This document shows positions 5,745 through 12,701 of a DNA stretch of 13,615 bases, in pieces. Position numbers and translations under genes: made by a program. Position 1 is the stretch's first letter. Every line of letters begins with the position of its first letter. The notes under the pieces were generated by a model that was given only the letters and a program-made list of their open reading frames with translations, was not told the origin of the DNA and did not search any database. Origin of the DNA: SZUA-186 sp041552135 (lineage in GTDB: Bacteria; Pseudomonadota; Gammaproteobacteria; UBA9214); contig JBFELL010000072.1 in the NCBI GenBank assembly GCA_041552135.1, positions 1 through 13,615 on the forward strand. The letters run 5' to 3'.

Positions 5745-6602
5745 TCAGGTACCTGTGGCCTGCTCGGGGACGGCCTGCGCGCTGTCCGCGGCTTTCACGT
5801 GAATCGGCGCAAAGGCTTCCGCCTGGGTGATTTCCAGCAGCGATTCCTTGCTCAGCTCGAGAACTGCCAGGAACGTCACGACAACGCCCATGCGGCCCTC
5901 CTCGAGGGTGAACAGGTCGTCGAACCGGGTGAAATGACTGGCGCGGATGCGCTCCAGCACACTGGACATGCGCTCCCGGACCGACAGCGATTCCAGCTGT
6001 ACGTGGTGGTGCGCGTACATGCTGGCGCGCTTGATGACATCCTGGAAGGCGGCGATCAGGTCCGGCAGCTGGACCTCGGGCGGCAGCTTGACGACCTGGC
6101 GGTTGCCCGCACCGGCCTCGGCCTGGAAGACATCGCGTCCCATGCGCGGCAGCTCGTCGACGTCCTCGGCCGCCTGCTTGAAGCGCTCGTACTCCTGCAG
6201 GCGCCGCACCAGTTCGGCGCGCGGGTCGTCCTCGTCCTCCTCGACCGCCGCCGGGCGCGGCAACAGCATGCGCGACTTGATCTCGGCGAGCATGGCGGCC
6301 ATGACCAGGTACTCGGCGGCCAGCTCCAGCCGCATGTTCTGCATAAGTTCTATATAATCAACATATTGCCTGGTGATCTCGGCAATCGGAATGTCCAGGA
6401 TATCGAGATTCTCCTTGCGGATCAGGTAGAGCAGCAGATCCAGCGGCCCCTCGAAGGCATCCAGAAACACCTCCAGCGCATCCGGCGGGATATAGAGGTC
6501 TTTTGGCAGGGAGTCGAGGGACTGGCCCTGAACGACAGCGAGGGGGAGTGATTCCTGGGTCGGGATATCGGGGTTGACTGCGCAGCTCTGGTCTTCGCTC
6601 AT
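5745..6602 (-). CDS. scpA: Segregation and condensation protein A (kleisin)
   Basis: The predicted protein has 285 residues. The kleisin N-terminal domain has the signature FEGPLDLLLYLIRKENLDILDIPI (about 50-73), which contacts the SMC neck. A central part with an acidic stretch (EEDEDDP) and a C-terminal winged-helix domain (about 215-270, RFDDLF...VVTFLAVLELSK) follow; the latter binds the SMC head. The first ~40 residues (Pro/Gln/Ser-rich) extend beyond the usual domain start, so a shorter start is possible, but the next good Met is inside the domain. The ribosome site is weak. It lies 171 nt downstream of trpS on the same strand, in a GC-rich gap without a recognisable terminator. Read-through from trpS is therefore plausible. 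Confidence 0.96.
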   Translation of the reverse strand: MSEDQSCAVNPDIPTQESLPLAVVQGQSLDSLPKDLYIPPDALEVFLDAFEGPLDLLLYLIRKENLDILDIPIAEITRQYVDYIELMQNMRLELAAEYLVMAAMLAEIKSRMLLPRPAAVEEDEDDPRAELVRRLQEYERFKQAAEDVDELPRMGRDVFQAEAGAGNRQVVKLPPEVQLPDLIAAFQDVIKRASMYAHHHVQLESLSVRERMSSVLERIRASHFTRFDDLFTLEEGRMGVVVTFLAVLELSKESLLEITQAEAFAPIHVKAADSAQAVPEQATGT

Positions 6603-6773
6603 GTAATACCCTGGTGCTGGGAACCGGAGACGACCTTGGCCGTCCGGAGGATTCTACCCCAGCCAGTCGGAAATGTCGCTAGTTTCAGGGCCTTCCCGGC
6701 GCCATATCACGGCGGCGGCAGGGCGGCTGACAACGGCCGGCAGGCGGGGCCCAGCGGCCGCGGACGGCCCGAC

Positions 6774-7979
6774 TCAGGTGTATTCCAGACCCATCGCGGC
6801 GCGCACCTCCTCCAGCGTCTGGCGTGCGAGATCCCGCGCCGCCTCCGAGCCTTCGTTGATGATGGCGCGAACGCGGGCCGGATCCTGCTCGAACTCCGCC
6901 GCCCGCTCCTGCACCGGCTCCAGCTCGGCCAGCACGCTGTCGATAATCGGCTGTTTGCACTCCAGGCAACCGATGCCGGCGCTGTTGCAACCCTCGCGCA
7001 CCCAGGTCTTTACCCCGTCATCGGAATAAACCTCGTGCAGCTGCCACACCGGGCAGACGTCGGGATTGCCGGGGTCGGTGCGTCGCACCCGGGCCGGGTC
7101 GGTCGGCATGGTGCGCAGCTTTTGCCGGATCGCCTCGGGTTCTTCCCGCAGGGCAATGGTGTTGTTGTAGGACTTGGACATCTTCTGCCCGTCCAGGCCG
7201 GGCATCTTCGATGCCGGCGACAACAGGACCTCCGGCTCGCGCAGAATGATGCGGCCGCTGCCCTCGACATAGCCCAGCAGGCGTTCGCGGTCACTGATGG
7301 CGAGGTTCTGCTGCCCCTGCAACAGCGCGCGTGCCACGTCCAGTGCCTCGTGATCGCCCTGCTCCTGGTAGCGCCGGCGCAGGTCCTTGTAGAGACGGGC
7401 ATTCTTCTTGCCCATCTTCTTTACCGCCGCCTCGGCCGCTGCCTCGAAGCCGGGCTCCCGGCCGTAGATATGATTGAAGCGCCGCGCAACCTCACGGGTC
7501 AGTTCGACATGCGCCACCTGGTCCTCGCCGACCGGCACCTTGTCGGCGTTGTAGATGAGGATGTCGGCGCTCTGCAGGAGCGGGTAGCCGAGAAAGCCGT
7601 AGGTCGCCAGATCCCGCTCGCGCAGCTTCTCCTGCTGGTCCTTGTAACTCGGCACGCGCTCGAGCCAGCCCAGCGGTGTCACCATGGACAGCAGCAGGTG
7701 CAGTTCGGCATGTTCGGGCACATGTGACTGGATGAACAGCTGCGCCGAGCCCGGGTTGACGCCGGACGCAAGCCAGTCGATCACCATGTCCCAGACACTG
7801 TCGGCGATGACATGGGAGTCCTCGTAGTGCGTGGTCAGGGCGTGCCAGTCGGCGACGAAGAAGTAGCAGTCGTATTCATGCTGCAACCGGACCCAGTTTT
7901 TCAGCACGCCGTGGTAATGGCCAAGGTGCAGGCGCCCGGTTGGGCGCATACCCGAGAGTACGCGACTCTGCGTATTCAT
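6774..7979 (-). CDS. trpS: Tryptophanyl-tRNA synthetase, long form with Fe-S-type Cys motif
   Basis: This class Ic synthetase charges tRNA-Trp in the cytoplasm. It has 401 residues against about 334 in E. coli. The HIGH-type motif is HLGH (18-21) in GRLHLGHYHG, and KMSKS is at 266-270 (QKMSKSYNN). The extra length is largely an insertion at about 174-250 between the Rossmann halves, a form known from Pseudomonas and relatives. Cys309, 331, 338 and 341 give C-x21-C-x6-C-x2-C, close to the C-x22-C-x6-C-x2-C ligand set of the [4Fe-4S] cluster described in Thermotoga maritima TrpRS near the anticodon-binding region. A cluster here is inferred. AGGAG at about 7992-7996 overlaps the stop codon of the preceding M50 gene, with a long spacer (about 13 nt) to the ATG, suggesting translational coupling. 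Confidence 0.96.
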   Translation of the reverse strand: MNTQSRVLSGMRPTGRLHLGHYHGVLKNWVRLQHEYDCYFFVADWHALTTHYEDSHVIADSVWDMVIDWLASGVNPGSAQLFIQSHVPEHAELHLLLSMVTPLGWLERVPSYKDQQEKLRERDLATYGFLGYPLLQSADILIYNADKVPVGEDQVAHVELTREVARRFNHIYGREPGFEAAAEAAVKKMGKKNARLYKDLRRRYQEQGDHEALDVARALLQGQQNLAISDRERLLGYVEGSGRIILREPEVLLSPASKMPGLDGQKMSKSYNNTIALREEPEAIRQKLRTMPTDPARVRRTDPGNPDVCPVWQLHEVYSDDGVKTWVREGCNSAGIGCLECKQPIIDSVLAELEPVQERAAEFEQDPARVRAIINEGSEAARDLARQTLEEVRAAMGLEYT

Positions 7980-7995
7980 TGCAGTCAGTGATCTC

Positions 7996-8682
7996 CTATT
8001 TACCCAACAGCGCCATCAAAACCGCCATAAAGGTACGATGCTGGAGGCCGGATATGCCGGCCATCAGGCCGATGAAAAACTCGATTACCGGCCACAGAAT
8101 CACACCCAGCAGTCCCGTGACCAGCAGCCCTATCAGTATGAAGAACCCGTAGGGCTCGATACGGCTGAACTTGTAGGCCAGCGGCCCGGGCAACAGGCCG
8201 GTCATGACCCGGCCGCCGTCCAGCGGCGGCAGCGGCAACAGGTTCAGCACCATCAGGATGGTATTGATGAAGATGCCGGCAACGCCCATAAACACCAGCG
8301 CCAGCCCCGTATCGCCCAGCGCCAGCCCGATACGGATTATCAGCGCCCAGAGAACGGCCATAAGCAGATTGGCGGCCGGACCGGCCGCGGCCACCAGCAC
8401 CATGTCGCGTTTCGGCTGTTTGAGGTTCTGCCAGGTCACCGGCACCGGTTTTGCCCAGCCGAACATGAAGCCGGCCATCATGTACATCAGCCCGGGTATG
8501 AGGATGGTGCCCAGCGGGTCGATATGCCTGATCGGGTTCAGCGTCAGCCGGCCCAGCATCATGGCGGTCTTGTCGCCCAGCTGCAGCGCCATCCAGCCGT
8601 GCGCGGTCTCGTGCACGGTAATGGCAAACAGGACTGGCAGTGTCCAGGCAACGATCTTCTGAATGATGGTGATCTCGAGCAT
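7996..8682 (-). CDS. M50 family site-2-protease-like membrane metalloprotease
   Basis: The predicted protein has 228 residues, is highly hydrophobic and has about five or six membrane segments. The zinc motif HExxH is HETAH (24-28) in the first segment. The family third-ligand motif is NLLPLPPLDGGR (147-158) with Asp155. AGPAAN (100-105) and a Gly/Pro-rich turn also match the site-2 protease family. The simple form without a PDZ domain resembles the YwhC/Rip3-like group, not RseP. Such enzymes cut membrane-spanning substrates; the substrate here is unknown. The gene lies between yciO (33 nt) and trpS (16 nt), all on the minus strand. No RsiW/anti-sigma factor is visible nearby, so regulated proteolysis would need partners outside the window. 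Confidence 0.93.
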   Translation of the reverse strand: MLEITIIQKIVAWTLPVLFAITVHETAHGWMALQLGDKTAMMLGRLTLNPIRHIDPLGTILIPGLMYMMAGFMFGWAKPVPVTWQNLKQPKRDMVLVAAAGPAANLLMAVLWALIIRIGLALGDTGLALVFMGVAGIFINTILMVLNLLPLPPLDGGRVMTGLLPGPLAYKFSRIEPYGFFILIGLLVTGLLGVILWPVIEFFIGLMAGISGLQHRTFMAVLMALLGK

Positions 8683-8715
8683 CGGCGGATTATACCCTCA
8701 TGGACGCGATCGGCA

Positions 8716-9333
8716 TCACAGCATATCCACCGGGCCACAACCCTCGCGCAGCACCACCGGCGCACCCGAGGTCATGTCGATGACCGTGGTCGGATCGAAG
8801 CCGCAGTGGCCACCGTCGACCACCAGGTCGACGTCCCGCTCCAGCTGCTCGCGGATCTCCACGGCATCGGTTTCCGGCATGTCCCTGCCCGGCAGGATCA
8901 GCGTCGAGCTCATCAACGGCTCGCCCAGCTCCTCGAGCAGCGCCTGCGTGATAGCGTGATCCGGTATGCGGATACCGATGGTCTTGCGCTTCGGATTCTG
9001 CAGCCGCCGCGGCACCTCGTGGGTGGCGCGCAGAATGAAGGTGTAGGGCCCCGGCGTGAGTGACTTCATCAGGCGATAGGCGCTGTTGTCCACCCTGGCA
9101 TAGACGGCAATCTCGGACAGATCGCGACACACCAGCGTGAAATTGTGCCTGTTGTCCAGTGCCCGGATGCGGCGGATGCGGTCCATGCCGCGCTTGTCGC
9201 CGACGTGACAGCCCAGCGCATAACTCGAGTCCGTCGGGTACACGACCAGGCCGTCGTCACGGATGATCTCGACGGCATGGCGTATCAGCCGCAGCTGCGG
9301 GTTGACGGGATGAATCTGGAAGAACTGGCTCAT
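8716..9333 (-). CDS. yciO: YciO, YrdC/Sua5-domain protein
   Basis: The predicted protein has 205 residues and is close in pattern to E. coli YciO from the first residues (MSQFF.IHP.NPQ) to the end. The YrdC fold is shown by VYPTDSSYALG (31-41), NFTLVCRDLSE (64-74), TPGPYTFIL (93-101), PKRKTIGIR (114-122) and PTTVIDMTSGAPVVLREG. YrdC/Sua5 proteins make threonylcarbamoyl-AMP for tRNA t6A. YciO differs at the substrate-binding residues and is a much weaker or distinct enzyme, so t6A synthesis is not assigned. Its place next to rnm and rluB matches the E. coli neighbourhood. In E. coli yciO follows rnm directly; here a 380-bp repeat-rich gap separates them. Confidence 0.93.
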   Translation of the reverse strand: MSQFFQIHPVNPQLRLIRHAVEIIRDDGLVVYPTDSSYALGCHVGDKRGMDRIRRIRALDNRHNFTLVCRDLSEIAVYARVDNSAYRLMKSLTPGPYTFILRATHEVPRRLQNPKRKTIGIRIPDHAITQALLEELGEPLMSSTLILPGRDMPETDAVEIREQLERDVDLVVDGGHCGFDPTTVIDMTSGAPVVLREGCGPVDML

Positions 9334-9359
9334 GACGCTCTCGGCTGCGGGGAGGCGGT

Positions 9360-9388
9360 AATGTCCTTGATTCCGGCGGGATAGTCAA
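9360..9388 (-). promoter_or_regulatory. Candidate promoter for yciO operon
   Basis: On the minus strand, TTGACT (9383-9388) is a good -35 hexamer, 17 nt before GACATT (9360-9365), a weak -10 (3 of 6 matches). It lies about 27-55 nt before the yciO start at 9333 and beyond the repeat array. Plausible but unproven. Confidence 0.3.
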
Positions 9389-9392
9389 AAAT

Positions 9393-9524
9393 ATTCACCG
9401 CAGCGATGCCGGGGGCACGGAGAAAAACAAAAAGCAATTTACCGCAGAGACGCAGAGGACTCGGAGAAAGGCAAAAAAGCATTCATCGCAAAGGGCTCAA
9501 AGGACGCGAAGTCAGAACATTGCC
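9393..9524 (+). repeat. Tandem 44-bp repeat, three degenerate units
   Basis: Units begin at 9393, 9437 and 9481, exactly 44 bp apart, with starts ATTCACCGCAG, ATTTACCGCAG and ATTCATCGCAA. A shared core reads close to ACCGCAGAGACGCAGAGGAC followed by A-rich GGAGAAAxxCAAAAAAGC. The third unit is most degraded at its end. The core is the CACCGCAGAGACGCAGAG-type intergenic repeat that I recall from many bacterial genomes. It is not CRISPR: no conserved repeat/variable spacer pattern. A short open frame across it (9406-9717) is a product of the repeat and not taken as a gene. Confidence 0.85.
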
Positions 9525-9634
9525 AGACAACTCGCCAACCGGCGCGGTCAAAATTTCACAACGCAAGAACACACCATGTGCCCCCGGCAGTTACGTTTGC
9601 CGCCCGGTAAATACGGCCGGTTTTACAGGAAAAT

Positions 9635-9706
9635 TTTTTCTTTGCGTCCTCTGCGTCTCTGCGGTGAATTGTTTTTCTGCGCGTCCTCAACGTCTCTGCG
9701 GTGAAT
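9635..9706 (-). repeat. Inverted partner copies of the 9393-9524 repeat
   Basis: Two copies of the same core occur in reverse orientation: 9670-9706 and about 9635-9669, ending GCGGTGAAT at 9706 and 9669 (37 bp apart, not 44). The unit at 9635-9669 keeps the core almost perfectly (TGCGTCCTCTGCGTCTCTGCGGTGAATT). With the forward units they face each other across 9525-9634, a stretch with no gene. Transcripts could fold into a long imperfect hairpin, and the site is prone to inversion or slippage. They end just before the rnm stop codon at 9714. Confidence 0.85.
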
Positions 9707-9713
9707 ACCCCGG

Positions 9714-10559
9714 CTAGTGCACCAGCCACTCGCCGCTCTCCCAGATCGGCCGGCAGCCCGCCGGCAGGTCGCAGAGCTGCCCCAGCCGCACCCAGGGGTT
9801 CTCGGGGCCGTGGTAGTCCGAACCGCAGGAGGCCAGCAGGCGCTCGGTGCGCGCCTGTGCCGCCATGGCATAAACCTGGTCGCGCGTGTGGCTGCCGGAG
9901 ACGACTTCCAGACCGGCACCGCCGAGTTCGCGGAATTCGCCGAAGAGGCGGCGCAGCTTGCTGGCCGTCATGCGATAGCGCGCCGGGTGCGCGATCACCG
10001 CCAGGCCGCCGGCCGCCTGTATCCAGCCAAGCGCCTCATCCAGTGCGGCCCATTCGCCGGAAACATGGCCCGGCTTGCCGGGCACCAGGAAACGCTTGAA
10101 GACCTCACGCACGCTTCCGGCATGGCCCTGCGCCACCAGGTAGCGAGCAAAATGCGTGCGGCTGAGAATCCTGCCGCGGGCCAGCGCACGGGCACCCTCG
10201 CAGGCACCCTCGATACCGGCCCTGGCAAGACGCCGGCCGATCTCTGCCGCGCGCCAGTCGCGAAAACCACGCAGTCGCTGCAGGCCGCCCTGCAGCGGCA
10301 GACACTCCGGATCGATGTCCAGCCCCAGGACATGCACGGTCTGCGACGACCAGCTGACCGATATCTCGACGCCCGGCACCAGGTCCATGCCGAGCGCCAC
10401 CGCGGCCCGGCTGGCGGCCTCGATACCGGCCGTGGTGTCATGATCGGTCAGCGCCAGTACCCGGATACCGGCAGCATGCGCGGCCCCGACCAGGTCAGTC
10501 GGTGTCAGCGTGCCGTCGGATGCGGTGCAATGGCTGTGCAGGTCATAGTGATTTGACAT
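9714..10559 (-). CDS. rnm: PHP-domain RNase AM (YciV/Rnm) 5'-to-3' exoribonuclease
   Basis: The predicted protein has 281 residues (E. coli Rnm 293). PHP metal motifs are all present: DLHSHCTASDG (6-16, H8/H10/D15), LTDHDTTAGI (37-46), PGVEIS (62-67), and later IAHPARY, GLEVVSGSH and GSDYHG near the C-terminus. These match the trinuclear PHP site of RNase AM, which trims 5' ends of rRNA and other RNAs and also acts on short oligonucleotides. The start at 10559 fits the domain boundary; the in-frame extension to 10631 has an unnatural N-terminus. AGGCGGG lies directly before the ATG. It faces the divergent gene at 10692, sharing a 132-bp upstream region. yciO is 380 bp downstream, with the repeat array between. 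Confidence 0.93.
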   Translation of the reverse strand: MSNHYDLHSHCTASDGTLTPTDLVGAAHAAGIRVLALTDHDTTAGIEAASRAAVALGMDLVPGVEISVSWSSQTVHVLGLDIDPECLPLQGGLQRLRGFRDWRAAEIGRRLARAGIEGACEGARALARGRILSRTHFARYLVAQGHAGSVREVFKRFLVPGKPGHVSGEWAALDEALGWIQAAGGLAVIAHPARYRMTASKLRRLFGEFRELGGAGLEVVSGSHTRDQVYAMAAQARTERLLASCGSDYHGPENPWVRLGQLCDLPAGCRPIWESGEWLVH

Positions 10560-10691
10560 CCCGCCTATTCTACTCGACTCGCTCCCGGCATGCCCTCGTG
10601 ATAAGCAGCGCCCGGCAATGCCTGAACACACAATCCGGCTGGGGAAATGCGTCTCGCAATGCCCCTGATTTATTCGTTACCATTACGGCCC

Positions 10692-11420
10692 ATGAACCTG
10701 CCCACAGGAAATCTCGGGAGCATCCGCAGCCAGGTCGAGGCCTGCCTGGACACACTCCCCGCCAGCGTCGAGCCCTCGGCTGCAGGCAGTGACAGCGGGC
10801 CTGCCATGCTGCATGAGGCATTCGGCCAGCTGCTGGATGTCATGCAGCGCGTGGAGGCCGACCAGGAGGCACAGGCCGGCACAGCCGCCGCGGCCGGTGC
10901 CAACGATGTCACTGAGCTGGGTGAATACGCCATGCAGTTGCAGGAGAGCCTGGCGGGCAAAGGCACCCGGCGCGCGGCGGTTGCCAGCCTCGCCGTCGAG
11001 TTCGCGCTGTGGATCGCCGACCACGGCGGCCGGATTGACACGCTCGAACCGGTGGTGGACGGCCTGGCGATGATCGCCAACAGCAGCATGGACCCGGCGG
11101 AGCTCGAATCGCTAGGCAGGGTCATGGGCCGGATCACGGACGCGGTCGCCCCGCTCATCCGCGAAGACCTCGAGAAAATCAACCCGGGCCGGCCGTGGCG
11201 TGTGCTGCTGCTGAACCGCAGCATCGTCGCCACCCGCAGCCATAACACCCGGGTGATGGAAGAGGCCTTTGCGGTGCTGACCCGGCACCTGCCGGAAGAC
11301 GCGGCCCGTTTTTTCACCGAGGGCATGGAGCAGATGGACGCGCTGAACTACCCGCCACACGTGCGCAAGGTCATGGAGAAATACCACCGGCAGTGGACGC
11401 GTAACCGCTCGCTGCACTGA
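10692..11420 (+). CDS. Conserved-looking soluble protein, function unknown
   Basis: This predicted 242-residue protein has no signal peptide or membrane segment. It is mainly helical and acidic. The first part holds two amphipathic helices (about 8-60) and an Ala-rich linker (TAAAAGAND, about 64-72). A conserved-looking core (about 92-242) includes helices with EFALWIADHGGRI, a loop NPGRPWRVLLLNRS (164-177) and a C-terminal segment PPHVRKVMEKYHRQW. I recognise no domain or active site. The start at 10692 has no clear Shine-Dalgarno; ATGs at 10647 and 10659 are alternatives, but their first residues do not look structured. It is divergent from rnm and 131 nt upstream of yciB on the same strand. 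It may be co-transcribed with the yciB cluster. Confidence 0.8.
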   Translation: MNLPTGNLGSIRSQVEACLDTLPASVEPSAAGSDSGPAMLHEAFGQLLDVMQRVEADQEAQAGTAAAAGANDVTELGEYAMQLQESLAGKGTRRAAVASLAVEFALWIADHGGRIDTLEPVVDGLAMIANSSMDPAELESLGRVMGRITDAVAPLIREDLEKINPGRPWRVLLLNRSIVATRSHNTRVMEEAFAVLTRHLPEDAARFFTEGMEQMDALNYPPHVRKVMEKYHRQWTRNRSLH

Positions 11421-11551
11421 TTCGGCACGTTACGGCCGGCAATTTGCCTGGAAAACCACAAAAAACGGTACCGATGCAGCGCCTAACACACTATCATTCA
11501 CTTCCCTTGAACAGATTGCGCGTACATTGCGTGCATTGCGGCCGTTGACAC

Positions 11552-12106
11552 ATGAAATTCCTGTTTGACCTTTTCCCCATCATCCTGTTCTTTGCAGCCT
11601 ACAAGCTGTATGACATCTATGTTGCCACCGGTGTGGCCATCGCAGCGGCACTGGTGCAGACCAGCCTGTTCTGGCTGAAGCATCGCCGCTTCGAGAACAT
11701 GCACCTCGTGACCCTCGGCCTGCTGGTGGTGTTCGGCAGCCTGACGCTGGTGCTGCGTGACCCGATTTTCATCAAGTGGAAACCGACCGTGGTGAACTGG
11801 CTGTTCGCCGTGGTCTTCATGGGCAGTCGCTTTTTCGGCGAGCGCACCCTGGTGGAGCGCATGATGAGCCACGCCATCACGGTGCCTGCACCGGTCTGGC
11901 TGACGCTCAACTGGGCCTGGACACTGTTTTTCCTTGCCATGGGCATCCTCAACCTCTACGTCGCCTACACCTTCAGCGAGGACACCTGGGTCAACTTCAA
12001 GCTGTTCGGCATGATGGGCCTGACCATCGCCTTCGTGTTCATGCAGGCCTTCTACCTCAGTCGCTACATGGACACCACCGAGGAAAGCAAACAGGAATCC
12101 GACTGA
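11552..12106 (+). CDS. yciB: Inner membrane protein YciB (septation protein A / IspZ family)
   Basis: The predicted protein has 184 residues and five hydrophobic segments (about 3-20, 22-40, 52-68, 80-100 and 117-165 as two). The family N-terminus MKFLFDLFPIILFF and the motifs RDPIFIKWKPTVVNWLF and GERTLVERMMSHAI are typical. The family is linked to cell-envelope integrity and septation in enterics and Shigella (ispA/ispZ), with a still unclear molecular role. No good ribosome site is seen before the ATG; three ATTGCG copies lie at 11515-11540 just upstream. Its stop codon overlaps the yciI start by one base (TGATG), so yciB and yciI are very likely coupled. The preceding hypothetical gene ends 131 nt upstream. 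Confidence 0.95.
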   Translation: MKFLFDLFPIILFFAAYKLYDIYVATGVAIAAALVQTSLFWLKHRRFENMHLVTLGLLVVFGSLTLVLRDPIFIKWKPTVVNWLFAVVFMGSRFFGERTLVERMMSHAITVPAPVWLTLNWAWTLFFLAMGILNLYVAYTFSEDTWVNFKLFGMMGLTIAFVFMQAFYLSRYMDTTEESKQESD

Positions 12107-12405
12107 TGCTCTATGCCATTATCAGCCAGGACAAGGCTGGCAGCCTGAACGATCGACTGAATGCACGCCCGGATCACCTGGCACGCCTGGAGGCCCTGCG
12201 GGATGCCGGCCGCCTGGTGCTGGCCGGCCCGCACCCCGCCATCGACAGCCCGGACCCCGGACCGGCAGGTTTCAGCGGCAGTCTGGTCGTTGCCGGGTTC
12301 GATTCGCTGGCGGATGCACAGGCATGGGCAGATGCCGATCCCTATGTCGCCGCCGGCGTCTATGCCAGTGTCACGGTCAAACCATTCCGGAAAGTCCTGC
12401 CATGA
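12106..12405 (+). CDS. yciI: YciI family protein
   Basis: The predicted protein has 99 residues and the dimeric alpha-beta barrel of the YciI/muconolactone-isomerase-like fold. Conserved family features are the RPDHLARLEAL segment with His24, then AGRLVLAGPHPA and the C-terminal ADPYVAAGVYASVTVKPF. YciI may be a small hydrolase; its substrate is unknown. The start ATG shares one base with the yciB stop and its own stop overlaps the bolA start by four bases (ATGA), so it lies inside a tightly coupled operon. The neighbouring frame extends upstream to 11776, but the family N-terminus begins at 12106, so that extension is not used. Confidence 0.93.
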   Translation: MLYAIISQDKAGSLNDRLNARPDHLARLEALRDAGRLVLAGPHPAIDSPDPGPAGFSGSLVVAGFDSLADAQAWADADPYVAAGVYASVTVKPFRKVLP

Positions 12406-12677
12406 CGAGTGATGCCCGTATCGAGAAACTCAAATCACGCCTGCAGGAGGCACTGGCACCTGCACAGCTGGAGATCGTCGACGAAACCGCCAGACATGCC
12501 GGCCATGCCGGCGCAGCCAGCGGTGGCGGGCATTACATCCTGCACATCGTTGCCAGCGCCTTTGAAGACAAGAGCCCGGTCCAGCGGCATCGCCTGGTCT
12601 TCGACGCCGTCGGTGACATGATGCATAACGATATCCACGCACTCAGCATCCAGGCAAAGGCGCCTGGCGAACTCTAA
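12402..12677 (+). CDS. bolA: BolA family protein
   Basis: The predicted protein has 91 residues. The BolA/IbaG-type fold is shown by GGGHYILHIVASAFEDKSPV (about 41-60) and QRHRLVFDAVGDMM with the invariant His63, followed by HNDIHALSIQAKAPGE. This His is a ligand of the [2Fe-2S] cluster shared with a monothiol glutaredoxin partner, so an Fe-S trafficking or stress-related morphology role is likely. Compared with E. coli BolA the protein is short at both ends; an IbaG-like paralogue cannot be excluded. The start is the ATG of an ATGA overlap with yciI. Next, 24 nt away, comes the isomerase gene. Confidence 0.94.
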   Translation: MTSDARIEKLKSRLQEALAPAQLEIVDETARHAGHAGAASGGGHYILHIVASAFEDKSPVQRHRLVFDAVGDMMHNDIHALSIQAKAPGEL

Positions 12678-12701
12678 CCACCAACCAGCAAGGTACACAC
12701 T

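Noticed and set aside
6603..6773. Intrinsic terminator or leader peptide between trpS and scpA
   Set aside because: The gap is GC-rich with short dyads, but no T-tract follows on the minus strand and no Trp-rich leader is seen.
9393..9706. CRISPR array
   Set aside because: The units are degenerate, contiguous and in both orientations, without uniform spacers or adjacent cas genes.
9406..9717. Plus-strand open frame of 103 codons between yciO and rnm
   Set aside because: It is made of the 44-bp repeat and its inverted copies; no ribosome site and no independent protein-like pattern.
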